Numbered from the stretch's first letter, positions 24,906-35,584 are shown. The stretch is DNA of 64,000 nt from Emticicia sp. 21SJ11W-3 (GCF_024138715.1 NZ_CP092074.1:2294001-2358000); one strand, 5' to 3'. Numbers and translations: made by a program. The notes: generated by a model from the sequence alone, not told the origin.

Positions 24906-24913
24906 TCTATAAA

Positions 24914-25966
24914 ATGAAACTTTCAGAATTTAAATTTGATTTGCCTCATAGTCTGGTGGCCATGTATCCTCCTGAACAACGCGATGGAGCGAGAATGATG
25001 GTTGTAAACAGAAAAACAAAAAAGATAGAACATAAAATGTTTAAGGATATTGTTGATTACTTTGGTGAAAAAGACACCCTGGTAGTTAACGATACCAAAG
25101 TTTTTCCGGCTCGTTTATATGGGTCAAAAGAAAAAACCGGCGCCAAAATTGAAGTTTTTTTATTGCGTGAACTGAACAGAGAAATGCGTTTGTGGGATGT
25201 GCTGGTTGACCCCGCAAGAAAAATCAGAGTAGGTAATAAATTATATTTTGGTGATAGCGACCTGGTTGCAGAGGTAATAGATAATACTACTTCCCGCGGG
25301 CGCACTATCCGTTTTCTTTTTGACGGCTCGCATGAGGAAATGATGAAAACCATCCACGAACTGGGTGAAACGCCGTTGCCTATTGATATTATCAAAAGAA
25401 AAGTTACTGACCAGGACCGCGAAAGATACCAGACCATATTTGCAGATAAAGAAGGTGCAGTAGCGGCTCCAACTGCCGGTATGCACTTTACAAGAAACGT
25501 GCAACGCCGCATGGAAATAAACGGGGTTAATTTCTGCCCGGTTACACTTCATATCGGTATAGGTACGTTCCGTCAGGTTGATGTTGAGGATTTAACCAAA
25601 CATAAAACCGACTCAGAGAATTTCTTTATTCCGGATAACACCTGCCAGATTGTGAACGATTCAATAGATAAAGAAGGTAAAATTTGTGCTATTGGTACTA
25701 CCGTGCTGAAAGCGCTTGAGTCTTCTGTATCTGCCAGTAATCATCTGAAACCAGTGGATAACGGTTGGACGGATAAATTCATTTTCCCTCCGTACGACTT
25801 CAAGATTACCAATTCACTGCTTACCAACTTTCATTTGCCTGAGTCTATTCTTATTATGATGGCTTGTGCTTTTGGTGGCTACGAATTAATTATGCAGGCC
25901 TACCATGAAGCCATCAAAGAAAAGTATAAGTTCTTTACTTATGGCGATGTGATGTTGATTCTTTAA
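24914..25966 (+). CDS. queA: S-adenosylmethionine:tRNA ribosyltransferase-isomerase
   Basis: The 350-residue protein begins [20 protein letters not shown] and contains [24 protein letters not shown] and [17 protein letters not shown], all QueA signatures. QueA transfers and rearranges the ribosyl part of SAM onto preQ1 in tRNA to form epoxyqueuosine. Other que genes are absent from the window. The long, structured leader suggests control by a metabolite or by translation. Confidence 0.96.
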   Translation: MKLSEFKFDLPHSLVAMYPPEQRDGARMMVVNRKTKKIEHKMFKDIVDYFGEKDTLVVNDTKVFPARLYGSKEKTGAKIEVFLLRELNREMRLWDVLVDPARKIRVGNKLYFGDSDLVAEVIDNTTSRGRTIRFLFDGSHEEMMKTIHELGETPLPIDIIKRKVTDQDRERYQTIFADKEGAVAAPTAGMHFTRNVQRRMEINGVNFCPVTLHIGIGTFRQVDVEDLTKHKTDSENFFIPDNTCQIVNDSIDKEGKICAIGTTVLKALESSVSASNHLKPVDNGWTDKFIFPPYDFKITNSLLTNFHLPESILIMMACAFGGYELIMQAYHEAIKEKYKFFTYGDVMLIL

Positions 25967-26057
25967 CACAGGAATTAAGAAAATAAACTATATATTGAAC
26001 CGGGAAATGGAGAGCGCTTTCATTTCCCGGTTTGTTTATTACCTAAAACACATTCTG

Positions 26058-26756
26058 ATGGAAAAGCAAAAATTTGCTGTTTTAGTAGCAGGTGGCAGCG
26101 GTTCGCGAATGGGTAGCGATATACCCAAGCAGTTTCTGCCCTTATCTGGTAAACCTATACTGCTGCATACTATTGAAAAGTTTCTACAAGTAGAGGGTAT
26201 CCGGATTATACTGGTTTTGCCAGAGAAAGATATTGAATTCTGGGGCGAAATTATTTCTTATGAAGACTTCGCCAATCCTCATTTAGATTCGCTGCAAGTA
26301 GTTGTTGGTGGCAAAAGCCGTTTTCAGTCTGTAAAAAACGGCTTGGCATTTGTGCCTGATGATGCCCTGGTTGCCATACATGACGGCGTAAGACCATTGA
26401 TTGATATCCAGACCATCAAACAGTCTTTTGATTTAGCAGCAGAAAGTGGAAGTGCAGTTACCAGCGTACCGCTGAAAGACTCTATACGGCAAATAGATGA
26501 TAATGGAAAAAATCTGGCTGTTGAAAGAAGTAAATACCGCCTGATGCAGACGCCTCAGACATTTCAGTCTGGTTTGATTAAAGCTGCCTATGCATTGACC
26601 GAACAGGATTCTTTTACCGATTGTGCCAGTGTTTGTGAAATGGCAGGCTATTCGGTGAACCTGATTGACGGAGCCTACGAAAACATTAAAATTACTACGC
26701 CGGAAGATATGATTGTGGCAGAAGCGCTCTTGAGAAATTACTTAAGGCAGTCGTAG
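26058..26756 (+). CDS. ispD: 2-C-methyl-D-erythritol 4-phosphate cytidylyltransferase
   Basis: I choose the ATG at 26058 (232 residues); an upstream TTG-started extension of 21 codons lies before the core. The start of the enzyme is VLVAGGSGSRMGSDIPKQFL, the nucleotide-binding loop of IspD; IHDGVRPLI and TPQTFQ follow. It makes CDP-methylerythritol in the non-mevalonate isoprenoid pathway. It follows queA by 91 bp. Its 3' end overlaps the convergent lipoprotein gene by 19 bp. Confidence 0.93.
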   Translation: MEKQKFAVLVAGGSGSRMGSDIPKQFLPLSGKPILLHTIEKFLQVEGIRIILVLPEKDIEFWGEIISYEDFANPHLDSLQVVVGGKSRFQSVKNGLAFVPDDALVAIHDGVRPLIDIQTIKQSFDLAAESGSAVTSVPLKDSIRQIDDNGKNLAVERSKYRLMQTPQTFQSGLIKAAYALTEQDSFTDCASVCEMAGYSVNLIDGAYENIKITTPEDMIVAEALLRNYLRQS

Positions 26757-27544
26757 CTGAAAGTAGAAGTGTTTGATACTGTGCCTGGCGGGTCGTTTCT
26801 GATGATTCTGATCTTATCCGGATACCCCTTGTCGTTATAAGTAAGTTCTCTTTTGGATTGCAGGCTTTCAGTTTCTTTGAATGAATCTGACTGAAAAGTA
26901 AATACTTTTGAGGAAACTATGTTGTTATCGCCGAATGGAAGAAACGAATTGAGGGGGCGTACAAGCCAGTAAAATTTTATTTCTGGTATGCCCGAAAAGA
27001 AATTGCGTTTATTGTCGAAGGTATGTTCGGTTATGGTAGGCGGGGCGACCAGGTCAGACCTGAAAACCCTGAAGGGATTCCCAAGATTATTGTATTCTAT
27101 ACTTCTGTTTATACCCAGCTTATACCTGCTCAAAACATTAATGGGTCTGTTTCGTAGGTCATATTCCACGGTTATTTCATCATCGGGGTCACCGTTGGTG
27201 GTCTGAACAATTTTAACGGCATTATCTCGGCCGTCATAAGTTCCTTCAAATCTTTTTATATTTTTCAAATCTGCCTCATCTCTTACTGCTTTTACTCTGC
27301 CTTTTGAATCATACTCAAAAAATGCAATTACTTTATTGACTGTATCTTTACTGGCATTAAGGTCAAAGCTGAGGAGTTTTTCTATTCTGCCATCTTTTAA
27401 AGTAATAAAATCATAATGAAATGTTTTATTGTTTGGGTTTTCTTGCACAAACCTTACCAACCTGCAGGTGTCCAGGTCTTCAACCTTACGGCAGGCAGAT
27501 ACAAACAATACCAGAAAAATAGTCAGTAGAAGAAGAAGTCTCAT
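26738..27544 (-). CDS. Hypothetical lipoprotein with YD-like repeats
   Basis: A 268-residue protein with a lipoprotein signal ending at Cys18 (LFVSAC). The mature part is beta-rich, with repeating phrases such as FFEYDSKGRVKAV, VEYDLRNRPINVL, IEYNNLGNPFRV and LTYNDKGYPDKI, that resemble YD/RHS-type hairpin repeats often seen in Bacteroidota surface lipoproteins. Function unknown. It follows the SDR gene closely, with 1 bp between them, so they are probably co-transcribed. Confidence 0.75.
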   Translation of the reverse strand: MRLLLLLTIFLVLFVSACRKVEDLDTCRLVRFVQENPNNKTFHYDFITLKDGRIEKLLSFDLNASKDTVNKVIAFFEYDSKGRVKAVRDEADLKNIKRFEGTYDGRDNAVKIVQTTNGDPDDEITVEYDLRNRPINVLSRYKLGINRSIEYNNLGNPFRVFRSDLVAPPTITEHTFDNKRNFFSGIPEIKFYWLVRPLNSFLPFGDNNIVSSKVFTFQSDSFKETESLQSKRELTYNDKGYPDKIRIIRNDPPGTVSNTSTFSYDCLK

Positions 27545-27545
27545 T

Positions 27546-28262
27546 TCAGAAGATTTTGGCCAATAACCATTCGGGTAATATTTTCATTAAAGTTGCTAAT
27601 AAAACATACCTTTTGGTAACATAAACCACACTTTTTTTAGCTGCTATGGCATTCGCAATCTGTGCCGCTGCTTTTTCAGGAGTAGCCACCCAAAACATAC
27701 CTTTATTTTGTTTGGTCATGGGTGTATCAACAAAACCCGGCCTAATATCTGTAACCTGAATATGATGGTTGTTTTTTGCCGAACGTAGCCGCAGGCCTTC
27801 CATATAGCTCGAAACAAAGGCTTTAGAGGCATGGTACTCCGGCGCATAAGGGCTGCTACGCACAGCTGCAACTGATGAGACCCCTACAATGTGCCCGCCA
27901 CCTTTCTTTTTAAAATAATCGTAAGCCCATTGGGCAATGCCCACAAAGCCTCTTACGTTAGTGTCTATGGTTTTTATTTCTTCATCAAATGTAGCCTTAC
28001 CAAAACCCACCCCGGCATTAATAATAATCTGGTCAAATCCACCATTGATATCGGCCAGCATTTGCATGATTTTTCTGGCGTTTTCAAAATCTGCCATATC
28101 CATTTCAGCTATATGCACCGGTTTATCAGGATAGGCATTCCTGATTTCTTCAAGCAAGGCTAAACGACGGCCTGTTAGGGTTACTTCATTGCCCTGTGCA
28201 ATCAGTTTTTCTGCCAAAGCCCGACCTATGCCCGATGTGGCGCCTATAATGATGGTTTTCAT
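27546..28262 (-). CDS. Short-chain dehydrogenase/reductase
   Basis: The 238-residue SDR has the N-terminal NAD(P) motif IIGATSGIGRALA, the NAG motif (IINAGVG), catalytic Ser in GVSSVAAVRSS and the YHASK (YxxxK) active site, then RPGFVDTPM. It is a classical SDR with a hydrophobic C-terminus (LLATLMKILPEWLLAKIF) that may contact the membrane. Substrate unknown. A hairpin separates it from sprA upstream. Confidence 0.88.
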   Translation of the reverse strand: MKTIIIGATSGIGRALAEKLIAQGNEVTLTGRRLALLEEIRNAYPDKPVHIAEMDMADFENARKIMQMLADINGGFDQIIINAGVGFGKATFDEEIKTIDTNVRGFVGIAQWAYDYFKKKGGGHIVGVSSVAAVRSSPYAPEYHASKAFVSSYMEGLRLRSAKNNHHIQVTDIRPGFVDTPMTKQNKGMFWVATPEKAAAQIANAIAAKKSVVYVTKRYVLLATLMKILPEWLLAKIF

Positions 28263-28278
28263 TGATGTATAATAAGAA

Positions 28279-28306
28279 AGGGTTACAGTTTTGAAACGGT
28301 AACCCT
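28279..28306 (-). terminator. Hairpin after sprA
   Basis: AGGGTTAC (28279-28286) pairs with GTAACCCT (28299-28306), 8 bp with a 12-nt loop; on the minus strand a T-rich stretch (TTTCTTATT) follows. It lies between the sprA stop and the SDR start. Confidence 0.6.
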
Positions 28307-28330
28307 AATGTATGAATAAACTTCCGGTTT

Positions 28331-31300
28331 TTACTGGTCTGATAAATTAAATCTGAGGTTGATACCGCCTGTAGTGGTTCTTCTCGGATACGAGAAGTTG
28401 GTAACAAACGGGGTATTATTGGTGTGGTCAACATAGAAGTTCAGCAAAACGCGTTTATTTACCTGATAGGTAATTCTTGGCCCCCATTGCAGGTTATAGT
28501 TTCCTTGCGTTGGCTGGGGGTCTCCATCCAAGCGGCGCTGAATCGCTTTTATGTCACGAATGGTGAATGCAAACTGGAAATTAAGGTCATTTTTTAGAGT
28601 AACAACTCTGCCATCCCGACCTCTCAAAGGTAGTTTTACTCCACTTTTTCTGAATCCCAGATTGAAGACCAGATCTGAACTGCTATACTCAGCCACCTGC
28701 GAATTGGAGAGGTTCAATACTGCTCTGCGCTCGCGGTTCCAGTCAAACCTACCTGATATTTTACTTTTGGTAGTAAACTGTACGCCGATGAAAGGCGCAA
28801 ACTTTTCTTCTAATGAAATGGTGCTCATTATCAGTGCTGGCAAGTACAGATTACGCGCACCCACCATTACGTTTTCATTCACTATACTAGCCAGAGGGTA
28901 GCCTGCCAGTGCCCAGTCTATTTTTTGCGCATCATATAACAAAGACGAAGTAAAATTGCCTACGTTGTAGCTGGCAGTATAGCTATGGCTGATAGCAATA
29001 GAACTGAAAACATTTTTGAAAGGCTCAAGATTTGCCAATCCGGTATAGTCAATGCGCCAGTTTGGCATAGGCATTGTGAGCTTTTTATCAGAGAACGGGA
29101 ACCTCTTCAGGTTTAGTGTTTTGGCATCTTTACCGCTATAGGCAGCAATAAATGCCGGTATAAGCACATCCTGAGAGTTTTCTGCATAGGCGCCTGCTTC
29201 ACCATTGCCGCTTCCTGCCTGCATGGTATTTAAACGGTTAATGATAATCTCACGGTTGGTTTTCATGTTTTCAAAAACCTGATACCTGTAATTATTGCCC
29301 ACTTCCATTTTTTCAAAGAAAGTATTAAATGCCCAGAAAGACATACCGAAGTTTCCGGTTCTGATAGGGCTTTTTCTTTCATATTGCTGGCTTGTTGCAT
29401 TGAAAACGTAGTATTCCTGATAACTATCTCCGCGGCTGAAATTGCCACTTATCTGCATTCTGAAATCCTTGAATGGCTCAATCGTTGTCCGGTAGCTGAA
29501 TCTGCGTTGCAGAGACTGCGTGTAGGGTTGGGTGATGAGGTCAGTTTTTGATAACCAACCTTTCTCATCGGCCTGATTAATAAAGGCCCGGTTACGGTAC
29601 TGATTACCCAGTACAAATCCCATGCTCTCTGAGGTAAGGTATGAGCCGTCTAAACCAAAGAATTTGGGCTCAGGCATAAAGCCGGGCAGAATGGTTGTTT
29701 CAATAACCGAGTAGTCGTAGTCTATACCACGTACTGCCATCAGCAGGCGCGTAAACGACTTGGCTACATTGCTTGGCGCTACTTCCAGGTTTTCGTCATC
29801 ACCCGGGGTGCGGGTAAATCTTTTTCTTTCCTGATTTGGCGAATTGGCAAAACGCAGGTATTTAACCTTGTTATAAAGTTTTACGAAATCTATTTTTCCT
29901 CTTATTCCGGTTTCTCTTCCGTTTCTGATTGTATTGCCAAATGCCTTTCCGTTGGCATCTGCCAGGTTCAGCGCCATAGCCTGGTAATTAAAATTATTAT
30001 TGTATTTAAAATCACCTGTTACCCAGTCCAGCAGGAAGAACTTATCAAGAGGCAGCCTGTAAGTAAAGCGCATCTCCTGATTAAAGTTTTTGGCTCGTCC
30101 GGGTTTTACAATATTGCTTAATAATTTACTCTCATTGTCGCCGTATGGTTCATCAATAACGGCATTCATGTTGGCGGTGTAAGTAAAGAGGATGCTCCTT
30201 GACAAATTCCACTGTAAATCGTACTGGCGGTTTAGCAGGAAATACTTCTCAAAATAAGGTACCACACCATTGGTGGTTAAGTCAGAGTTTCTGAGTTGGG
30301 TTCTGGCAAAACTTCTGTCAAAGTCTGTTCTGAAAGCCATTACCGTTGGCACAGGAGACAAGTTGAAGTCTTTCAGCCAATACAAAAACGGGCGTTCCAT
30401 TTTCTTGTTGTTTTTGAACGGCTCCCACTTTATCTCTTTTGGTTGATACTGATAAGTTAAGCCACCTCTGTTTTGGGTAAGGCTGTAATCATCAATCAGA
30501 ATATTGCTCCGGTTTACATTGTTTTGCGCATAGGTAAATGAAAAGTTTTCAATATCATAGATATGGGCTTTGGCATCTTCTTTTGTTTTTACCTTTCTTA
30601 CGTTCGAGAAATTGAAACCTTTACGGGTGCTGTTATCAATTACCATACGCCTGTAGGCTTCTCGCCGCGCAGCGTCTGTAATGTTGTTCAGCGCGTTTTC
30701 AAGAGGCATGTCAGGGTCTAGCGGATTAAAATGAGGCGTAATGGTCTGTTTGTCGAAATTGACAAAAAACGGAATTCTAAGTCCCCACTTTTCAGGGAAA
30801 AACTTATCCATTTCAACATTTGAAGCAATACCTATGCCTTTTCCGGTTTCTCTGGCTCTTTCAGAGATGCGGTCCTGCACACCACCAAAGCCAAAAGTTT
30901 TAAGGTTTGCATTTACCGAAAGCGTGGCAATATCAGCCAGTTTAATATTGGCCGACATAATTGCTGCATCGCCGGATGTCTGGTCAAAGCCATAAGCACG
31001 TAATTCGTTGGCCCATATAGTATAGGTTTTCAATTGCTCAGTGCCGGTTGATGTGTTACGCAAACCAATCATTATGCTTAACACTGCGCTTAAATCAGGA
31101 TTCCCCAGAACGGTAATTTTGTAAGTATTGCCATCTGTGCCGTTTTCAATGGTGCCGGTGGTGGTACCTGAGTAGGGTTTGTTGATATTGACAGCATTGC
31201 GGTTGCGTTCACCTTTCAGCGCCACCAGGTCTTGCAGGGCTACGTCAATAAAGTTTTCTGAAGGCCAGATTACATTTTCGTCAATAGAGCCATTCGGGGT

Positions 31301-34300
31301 TAACTTTAGCTGAGGAATCTCGATTTCGTAATAGTGCTGCGACAAATCTGTTCCGATTCTGATAAACGCGCCACCCACTTTATTCTGGTCGTTGGCTTCA
31401 TTCTCTGCATGAATAAACATTCTTAATCTTTTATAATTAAGCATGTCAACACGGGTATTGCGGAACACGCCTCTGGAATCGCCATTGCGCAGGTCTGTTA
31501 CAGCCAGAGACATCGATTGTTCGTTGAATTTTACATTAAACTGCTGTTGGGTAATATCCTGGTCGCGTATGAATCCCGGAGGAACCTTATAGGGTGTTTT
31601 TCCTTCTTTTATGTTACAGTTTTGTCCGTCTTCGCCACAGCCGTTTTCTTCAATATTTACTACACCCATTTTAAACCTGGCATCGTATAGCTGCGGGGTT
31701 TCGGTCAGGCTTTTGTCATATACACGATACTGATTAGACTCTAGCTGAAGGGACGCAAAACGAAGCACCACCGGTTGCTCAAATTCGGTGAGCATCATAC
31801 GCATAAAGCGGATTGACTTAAAACCGTTAATGTCGCCAACTTTATTGGTAAATTGCTTGACAGGCACCCGAAAAAGGTACCACTTGGCTTCTGAGCCGTT
31901 TGGCGCGTTTACGCTTACCTGGTCAACAATATAGCTGTTCCCTACGCTTAATCTGCCGGGCGTAAGATTAATTTCGTATTCGTAGTAGTTTTCAATGTCA
32001 TTGATTGTGTTGTCGCCGTTGATATCTTCTTTGTCTGGCGTTACAGAGTTGGCCAGCGTTGGGCTGGTGGCCGAATTGGTATTGCTTGGCGGCGAATTGT
32101 TTTCAATACCCAGATAGTTTTTAAAACGTTCTATTAAAGACTGGCTGGCTGTAAATTCAGGGTCGGTAAAGAACTTGAAGTCATCTGCCGACGGGTCTTT
32201 TTCTATTTTTTCTCTGGCCGTTGGGCTTAATTTATCCAGAAATGTTTTGATATGGTCAAAAGTTCTTTCCTGAGCATTGCTTAAGCCATCCAGACCCACA
32301 TCCTGTTTTTCGCGCGAGCCGGGCTGGTTGTCGAAGGCATCGGTCATAAACTGCACATTTGGGGCAAAGCCCCATTTGGTTTGAACCGGTCTGGATGAAT
32401 TGCTTACTGATTCGTTGGCCGGGAAACCGTTTTCAAAGCTATTTCGGCCGTCTGGTATTAAATCTTCTGAGATGTCGCCCAGATGAAATTTCAGTTTCCC
32501 TCCGGTTGTGTTTATTTTGTTTCCGTTAGGAGAACCATCTTTAACAATATCCTTGAATGGGTCCAGCATCCAGAAGGTAAGGTATTCTGTATTGGCGTTG
32601 TCAAAATCATTATCAGCGGTTATACCCCTCATCACCGAACCAAAGTTCTGCTTCGGGTTGGCCAGATAACCATCGGTGGTCAGATTCGGATTATAGTTAT
32701 ACATGCCTCTTTCTGCCGGAAAATAAGAAACATCAAGCAGGTTTACAGGTACCGACTGGCTGAAAGTAGGTATTGACCGCCCAGGGAAAATCTCTAGCGG
32801 ATTATACGCTTTTTCGTATAGGTTCTTGCCGGCTGCCTCCTGCACCTGTGGGGGTAGGGTACCTTCTGCCGCAAAACCGTTATCAATATAGGTAGTCTGG
32901 TCTATTGTGTAGACAGATATTTTTGCTCTTTTATAGTTATACTCATAGCCAGAGTGGCTTCCCTGTAAACTCTCCGGTACGGTGCCGGGTCTCCAACGGG
33001 TAGGCTGGCGGGTAAGGTCATTGATGTTTCTGGTAGCCTCAAAATCATCAATCATGGCATTGCCATTGGTTCTTTTATTATTAACAGCCGGAAACAACTT
33101 GGCATACTCGGCCGCAAACTGAATAGCCGACATTTCCTTGGTCTGAATCAGCGGCAGGGCATCCAGCCATCTGGTCAGAAACCGGGCATCTTTTCTATAA
33201 TTGATATCAAGCCCTACTATGGTGTTGTTAACCGGCTCTTGCCCAATGGCGGTACGGGTCATAAATGCCGGCGTACTTTCGCGGAGGGTCATGGCAGTGG
33301 CGCCTATTCTGATGTCTTTGCTCAGGTTGTAGTCAAGCCTGGTACCCACCATCATTCTGATTTGCGTATTGAACATGTCTGGCCTCTCATAGTCAATTTT
33401 AATCTGGCGCGACGAGTTAAGTATACTTTGATTCAGAAATCTGATTCGGCCCAATTGTGGTTCAATCATGTAGTCAATACCATCCTGCAATTGTATACCA
33501 CCTGCAAAAATCCGGACAGATTGCGGTGAAGCGCCCAATGGGAGCGGCACCTCTGCCGAATTACTGGCCTGCAGGCTACCGCGTATAAAAAACTTATTTT
33601 TGGTTGTTACCTGCTGCGCATCGGCAAGGGTAGTGCGGTATAATTCGCTAAATACGTATTTGTCTTTAAGTGCCTGTTCGCTCGCATCAAATTTGGCATC
33701 CAGTGTTGCACCGAATGGCTCAAGAACCGGAAAAATCAACCTGCCTGTTTTGGCATCAATGGTAACGTCTTCAATGAAGTCAAAATTCCCATCTCCACCA
33801 GGCTGGGGGTCATTATTCGGGTTAAGGTTATCCATGTTCATTACCCTAACCAGCGGTACATCTTTCAGATTCCTTCCTTCCTGCAGGTTGGGGTTGTCAA
33901 TGCCTGTTTTGTCGTCTTTATAAATAATTCTAAGCTGAAAACCCAACTTACCAACACCGGGCACACCTAATGAGTAGATATTTTTCATCATCAGATCCCA
34001 CATGGGGTCGCTGGTGCGATTCCTAATGGTAGACGACTTAATGAGTTTCAGCATAATGGCTTCATTCTCAGGCCGAATGGCGTAGTCTTCTGTCAGCTCA
34101 CCCACTTTGTAGGTATTGCCGTTGTAGGTGTATTCGTACGCAACAGCAAGAATTTCATCATTACGGAGCGGTGTAACTAACGAAATATAACCCAACTCGG
34201 CATTAAACTTGAAGTCACGTTCTGTCAGTCGTTTGGCGCCTCTTAAAACTTCATAATCAGTTCCTTTTTTAAGGTTTAATGATGCCAGGGCGTCACCGGA

Positions 34301-35584
34301 GCCTGAATCATCTATCTTACGGAATACAGGATTATCAACCAGGCTGTTATAAAGTGGGTTGCCCTGGTTTTTTACAGGCTCATAACTATTATTGCCAGAT
34401 TTTGTATCACCCAGGCTTGTAAAACCAATCAGGTTTCGCATCGATTCAACCGTATTGGTGCGGTTGGTAACGTAAACTTCAATACGGGTAACCCTTACGC
34501 CCGAAAGCACCAAAGGCAGGTTGCGCAAGGCTCTTTCATAGTTGCTTCTGAAAAACTGCGCAAGAAAAAAGTGCCGGTTTTCTTCGTAGTTATCGGCTCT
34601 TATTTCAAAAGAGCGGTTTTGTGCACCGCCGTTCAGGATGATTGACTCGGTTTTTGAACGTTGCTGCGCTACCACGGCCGTTACATCTAATTTGCCGAAT
34701 GTAAAGGCTGTTTTCACCCCGAACAGGTTCTGAACCCCGGGTATTAACTGGCTTTTAACAGGCATGCTTATGTTGCCGGCTTCTACTTTCTGAATAATAT
34801 CTTCAGGTCCGTTTTTAAAGTTCAGCTTTAGTTGATTTTCGAAGTTAAAAGCCGCTTTTGTGTCCAGGTTGGTAAGCATACCCAGTTTTTCACCTATCTG
34901 GCCATTAAAGTTGATATTAATCTGCTCGTCGAAATTGAAGCGCGTTTGCCTGCGCTGAATGATTGGGAGCAGCGGATTATCAATAAATTGATGAATAACT
35001 TTGAAGTCGAGCGTTACGAAACCGTTTGGCTTTAGCTGCTCAATCATGCTGCTGCCGAAAATGCGGTCTACCAGGTTGCCTTTTTGCAGCAGAGGTCTCA
35101 GGCCGCGGTCAGTGGTGGCGCTTTTACCGTCCTGCAGGTTTTCATATTCGCGAAGTATACTTTTTCTAACATAAGCGTTCTGCAGACTTGAATACTCATT
35201 GAACGATAGCGCCTGTGGTATTTTATAATCTAGGTTTTTTCCGGCTTTTTCAGTAATTGAAATTTCTTTTGAGTTGGGAGAAATACTGAAATCGTTACGT
35301 ATATTGCCGGGGTCTTTCAGATAAAACGGCGATTGCGGCGTGCTTTGCGAGTACCTGTTCAGGTATCTGTCCTGCCATCTGTAAGCCGGTTGGCGGCCCG
35401 TACGTACAATAACGGTATCAATCGCCGGGGCAACCAGCGAATCCGTTCGGGAATTATCAGTTTTTGTTGTGGTATTTCTTCTCCTGCCTCCTATTTGAGC
35501 CTCCGCATCTTCACTTATCAATCCAAAGCTGACAACAAAAAAATAAAAGAATATATAATTTTTTCCAAATGGCTGTCCGAGCAT
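28331..35584 (-). CDS. sprA: SprA, outer-membrane translocon of the type IX secretion system
   Basis: A 2417-residue protein with an N-terminal signal sequence ending near EDAEAQ (about residue 30). Size and sequence (GNLVDRIFGSSMIEQLKPNGFVTLDFKV; repeated LKKGTDYEVLRGAKRLTERD and QLQDGIDYMIEPQLGRIRFL elements; C-terminal aromatic barrel strands ending FNLSDQ) fit SprA, also called Sov, of about 2400 residues. SprA forms the very large beta-barrel pore through which CTD-tagged proteins and adhesins cross the outer membrane. ruvA lies directly upstream, as in many Bacteroidota. The frame is intact. No other T9SS core gene is in the window. Confidence 0.95.
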   Translation of the reverse strand: MLGQPFGKNYIFFYFFVVSFGLISEDAEAQIGGRRRNTTTKTDNSRTDSLVAPAIDTVIVRTGRQPAYRWQDRYLNRYSQSTPQSPFYLKDPGNIRNDFSISPNSKEISITEKAGKNLDYKIPQALSFNEYSSLQNAYVRKSILREYENLQDGKSATTDRGLRPLLQKGNLVDRIFGSSMIEQLKPNGFVTLDFKVIHQFIDNPLLPIIQRRQTRFNFDEQININFNGQIGEKLGMLTNLDTKAAFNFENQLKLNFKNGPEDIIQKVEAGNISMPVKSQLIPGVQNLFGVKTAFTFGKLDVTAVVAQQRSKTESIILNGGAQNRSFEIRADNYEENRHFFLAQFFRSNYERALRNLPLVLSGVRVTRIEVYVTNRTNTVESMRNLIGFTSLGDTKSGNNSYEPVKNQGNPLYNSLVDNPVFRKIDDSGSGDALASLNLKKGTDYEVLRGAKRLTERDFKFNAELGYISLVTPLRNDEILAVAYEYTYNGNTYKVGELTEDYAIRPENEAIMLKLIKSSTIRNRTSDPMWDLMMKNIYSLGVPGVGKLGFQLRIIYKDDKTGIDNPNLQEGRNLKDVPLVRVMNMDNLNPNNDPQPGGDGNFDFIEDVTIDAKTGRLIFPVLEPFGATLDAKFDASEQALKDKYVFSELYRTTLADAQQVTTKNKFFIRGSLQASNSAEVPLPLGASPQSVRIFAGGIQLQDGIDYMIEPQLGRIRFLNQSILNSSRQIKIDYERPDMFNTQIRMMVGTRLDYNLSKDIRIGATAMTLRESTPAFMTRTAIGQEPVNNTIVGLDINYRKDARFLTRWLDALPLIQTKEMSAIQFAAEYAKLFPAVNNKRTNGNAMIDDFEATRNINDLTRQPTRWRPGTVPESLQGSHSGYEYNYKRAKISVYTIDQTTYIDNGFAAEGTLPPQVQEAAGKNLYEKAYNPLEIFPGRSIPTFSQSVPVNLLDVSYFPAERGMYNYNPNLTTDGYLANPKQNFGSVMRGITADNDFDNANTEYLTFWMLDPFKDIVKDGSPNGNKINTTGGKLKFHLGDISEDLIPDGRNSFENGFPANESVSNSSRPVQTKWGFAPNVQFMTDAFDNQPGSREKQDVGLDGLSNAQERTFDHIKTFLDKLSPTAREKIEKDPSADDFKFFTDPEFTASQSLIERFKNYLGIENNSPPSNTNSATSPTLANSVTPDKEDINGDNTINDIENYYEYEINLTPGRLSVGNSYIVDQVSVNAPNGSEAKWYLFRVPVKQFTNKVGDINGFKSIRFMRMMLTEFEQPVVLRFASLQLESNQYRVYDKSLTETPQLYDARFKMGVVNIEENGCGEDGQNCNIKEGKTPYKVPPGFIRDQDITQQQFNVKFNEQSMSLAVTDLRNGDSRGVFRNTRVDMLNYKRLRMFIHAENEANDQNKVGGAFIRIGTDLSQHYYEIEIPQLKLTPNGSIDENVIWPSENFIDVALQDLVALKGERNRNAVNINKPYSGTTTGTIENGTDGNTYKITVLGNPDLSAVLSIMIGLRNTSTGTEQLKTYTIWANELRAYGFDQTSGDAAIMSANIKLADIATLSVNANLKTFGFGGVQDRISERARETGKGIGIASNVEMDKFFPEKWGLRIPFFVNFDKQTITPHFNPLDPDMPLENALNNITDAARREAYRRMVIDNSTRKGFNFSNVRKVKTKEDAKAHIYDIENFSFTYAQNNVNRSNILIDDYSLTQNRGGLTYQYQPKEIKWEPFKNNKKMERPFLYWLKDFNLSPVPTVMAFRTDFDRSFARTQLRNSDLTTNGVVPYFEKYFLLNRQYDLQWNLSRSILFTYTANMNAVIDEPYGDNESKLLSNIVKPGRAKNFNQEMRFTYRLPLDKFFLLDWVTGDFKYNNNFNYQAMALNLADANGKAFGNTIRNGRETGIRGKIDFVKLYNKVKYLRFANSPNQERKRFTRTPGDDENLEVAPSNVAKSFTRLLMAVRGIDYDYSVIETTILPGFMPEPKFFGLDGSYLTSESMGFVLGNQYRNRAFINQADEKGWLSKTDLITQPYTQSLQRRFSYRTTIEPFKDFRMQISGNFSRGDSYQEYYVFNATSQQYERKSPIRTGNFGMSFWAFNTFFEKMEVGNNYRYQVFENMKTNREIIINRLNTMQAGSGNGEAGAYAENSQDVLIPAFIAAYSGKDAKTLNLKRFPFSDKKLTMPMPNWRIDYTGLANLEPFKNVFSSIAISHSYTASYNVGNFTSSLLYDAQKIDWALAGYPLASIVNENVMVGARNLYLPALIMSTISLEEKFAPFIGVQFTTKSKISGRFDWNRERRAVLNLSNSQVAEYSSSDLVFNLGFRKSGVKLPLRGRDGRVVTLKNDLNFQFAFTIRDIKAIQRRLDGDPQPTQGNYNLQWGPRITYQVNKRVLLNFYVDHTNNTPFVTNFSYPRRTTTGGINLRFNLSDQ

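Noticed and set aside
24788-24913. Known preQ1 riboswitch upstream of queA
   Set aside because: The leader has a possible pseudoknot but not the preQ1-I core or other class consensus I know, and QueA lies after preQ1 in the pathway.
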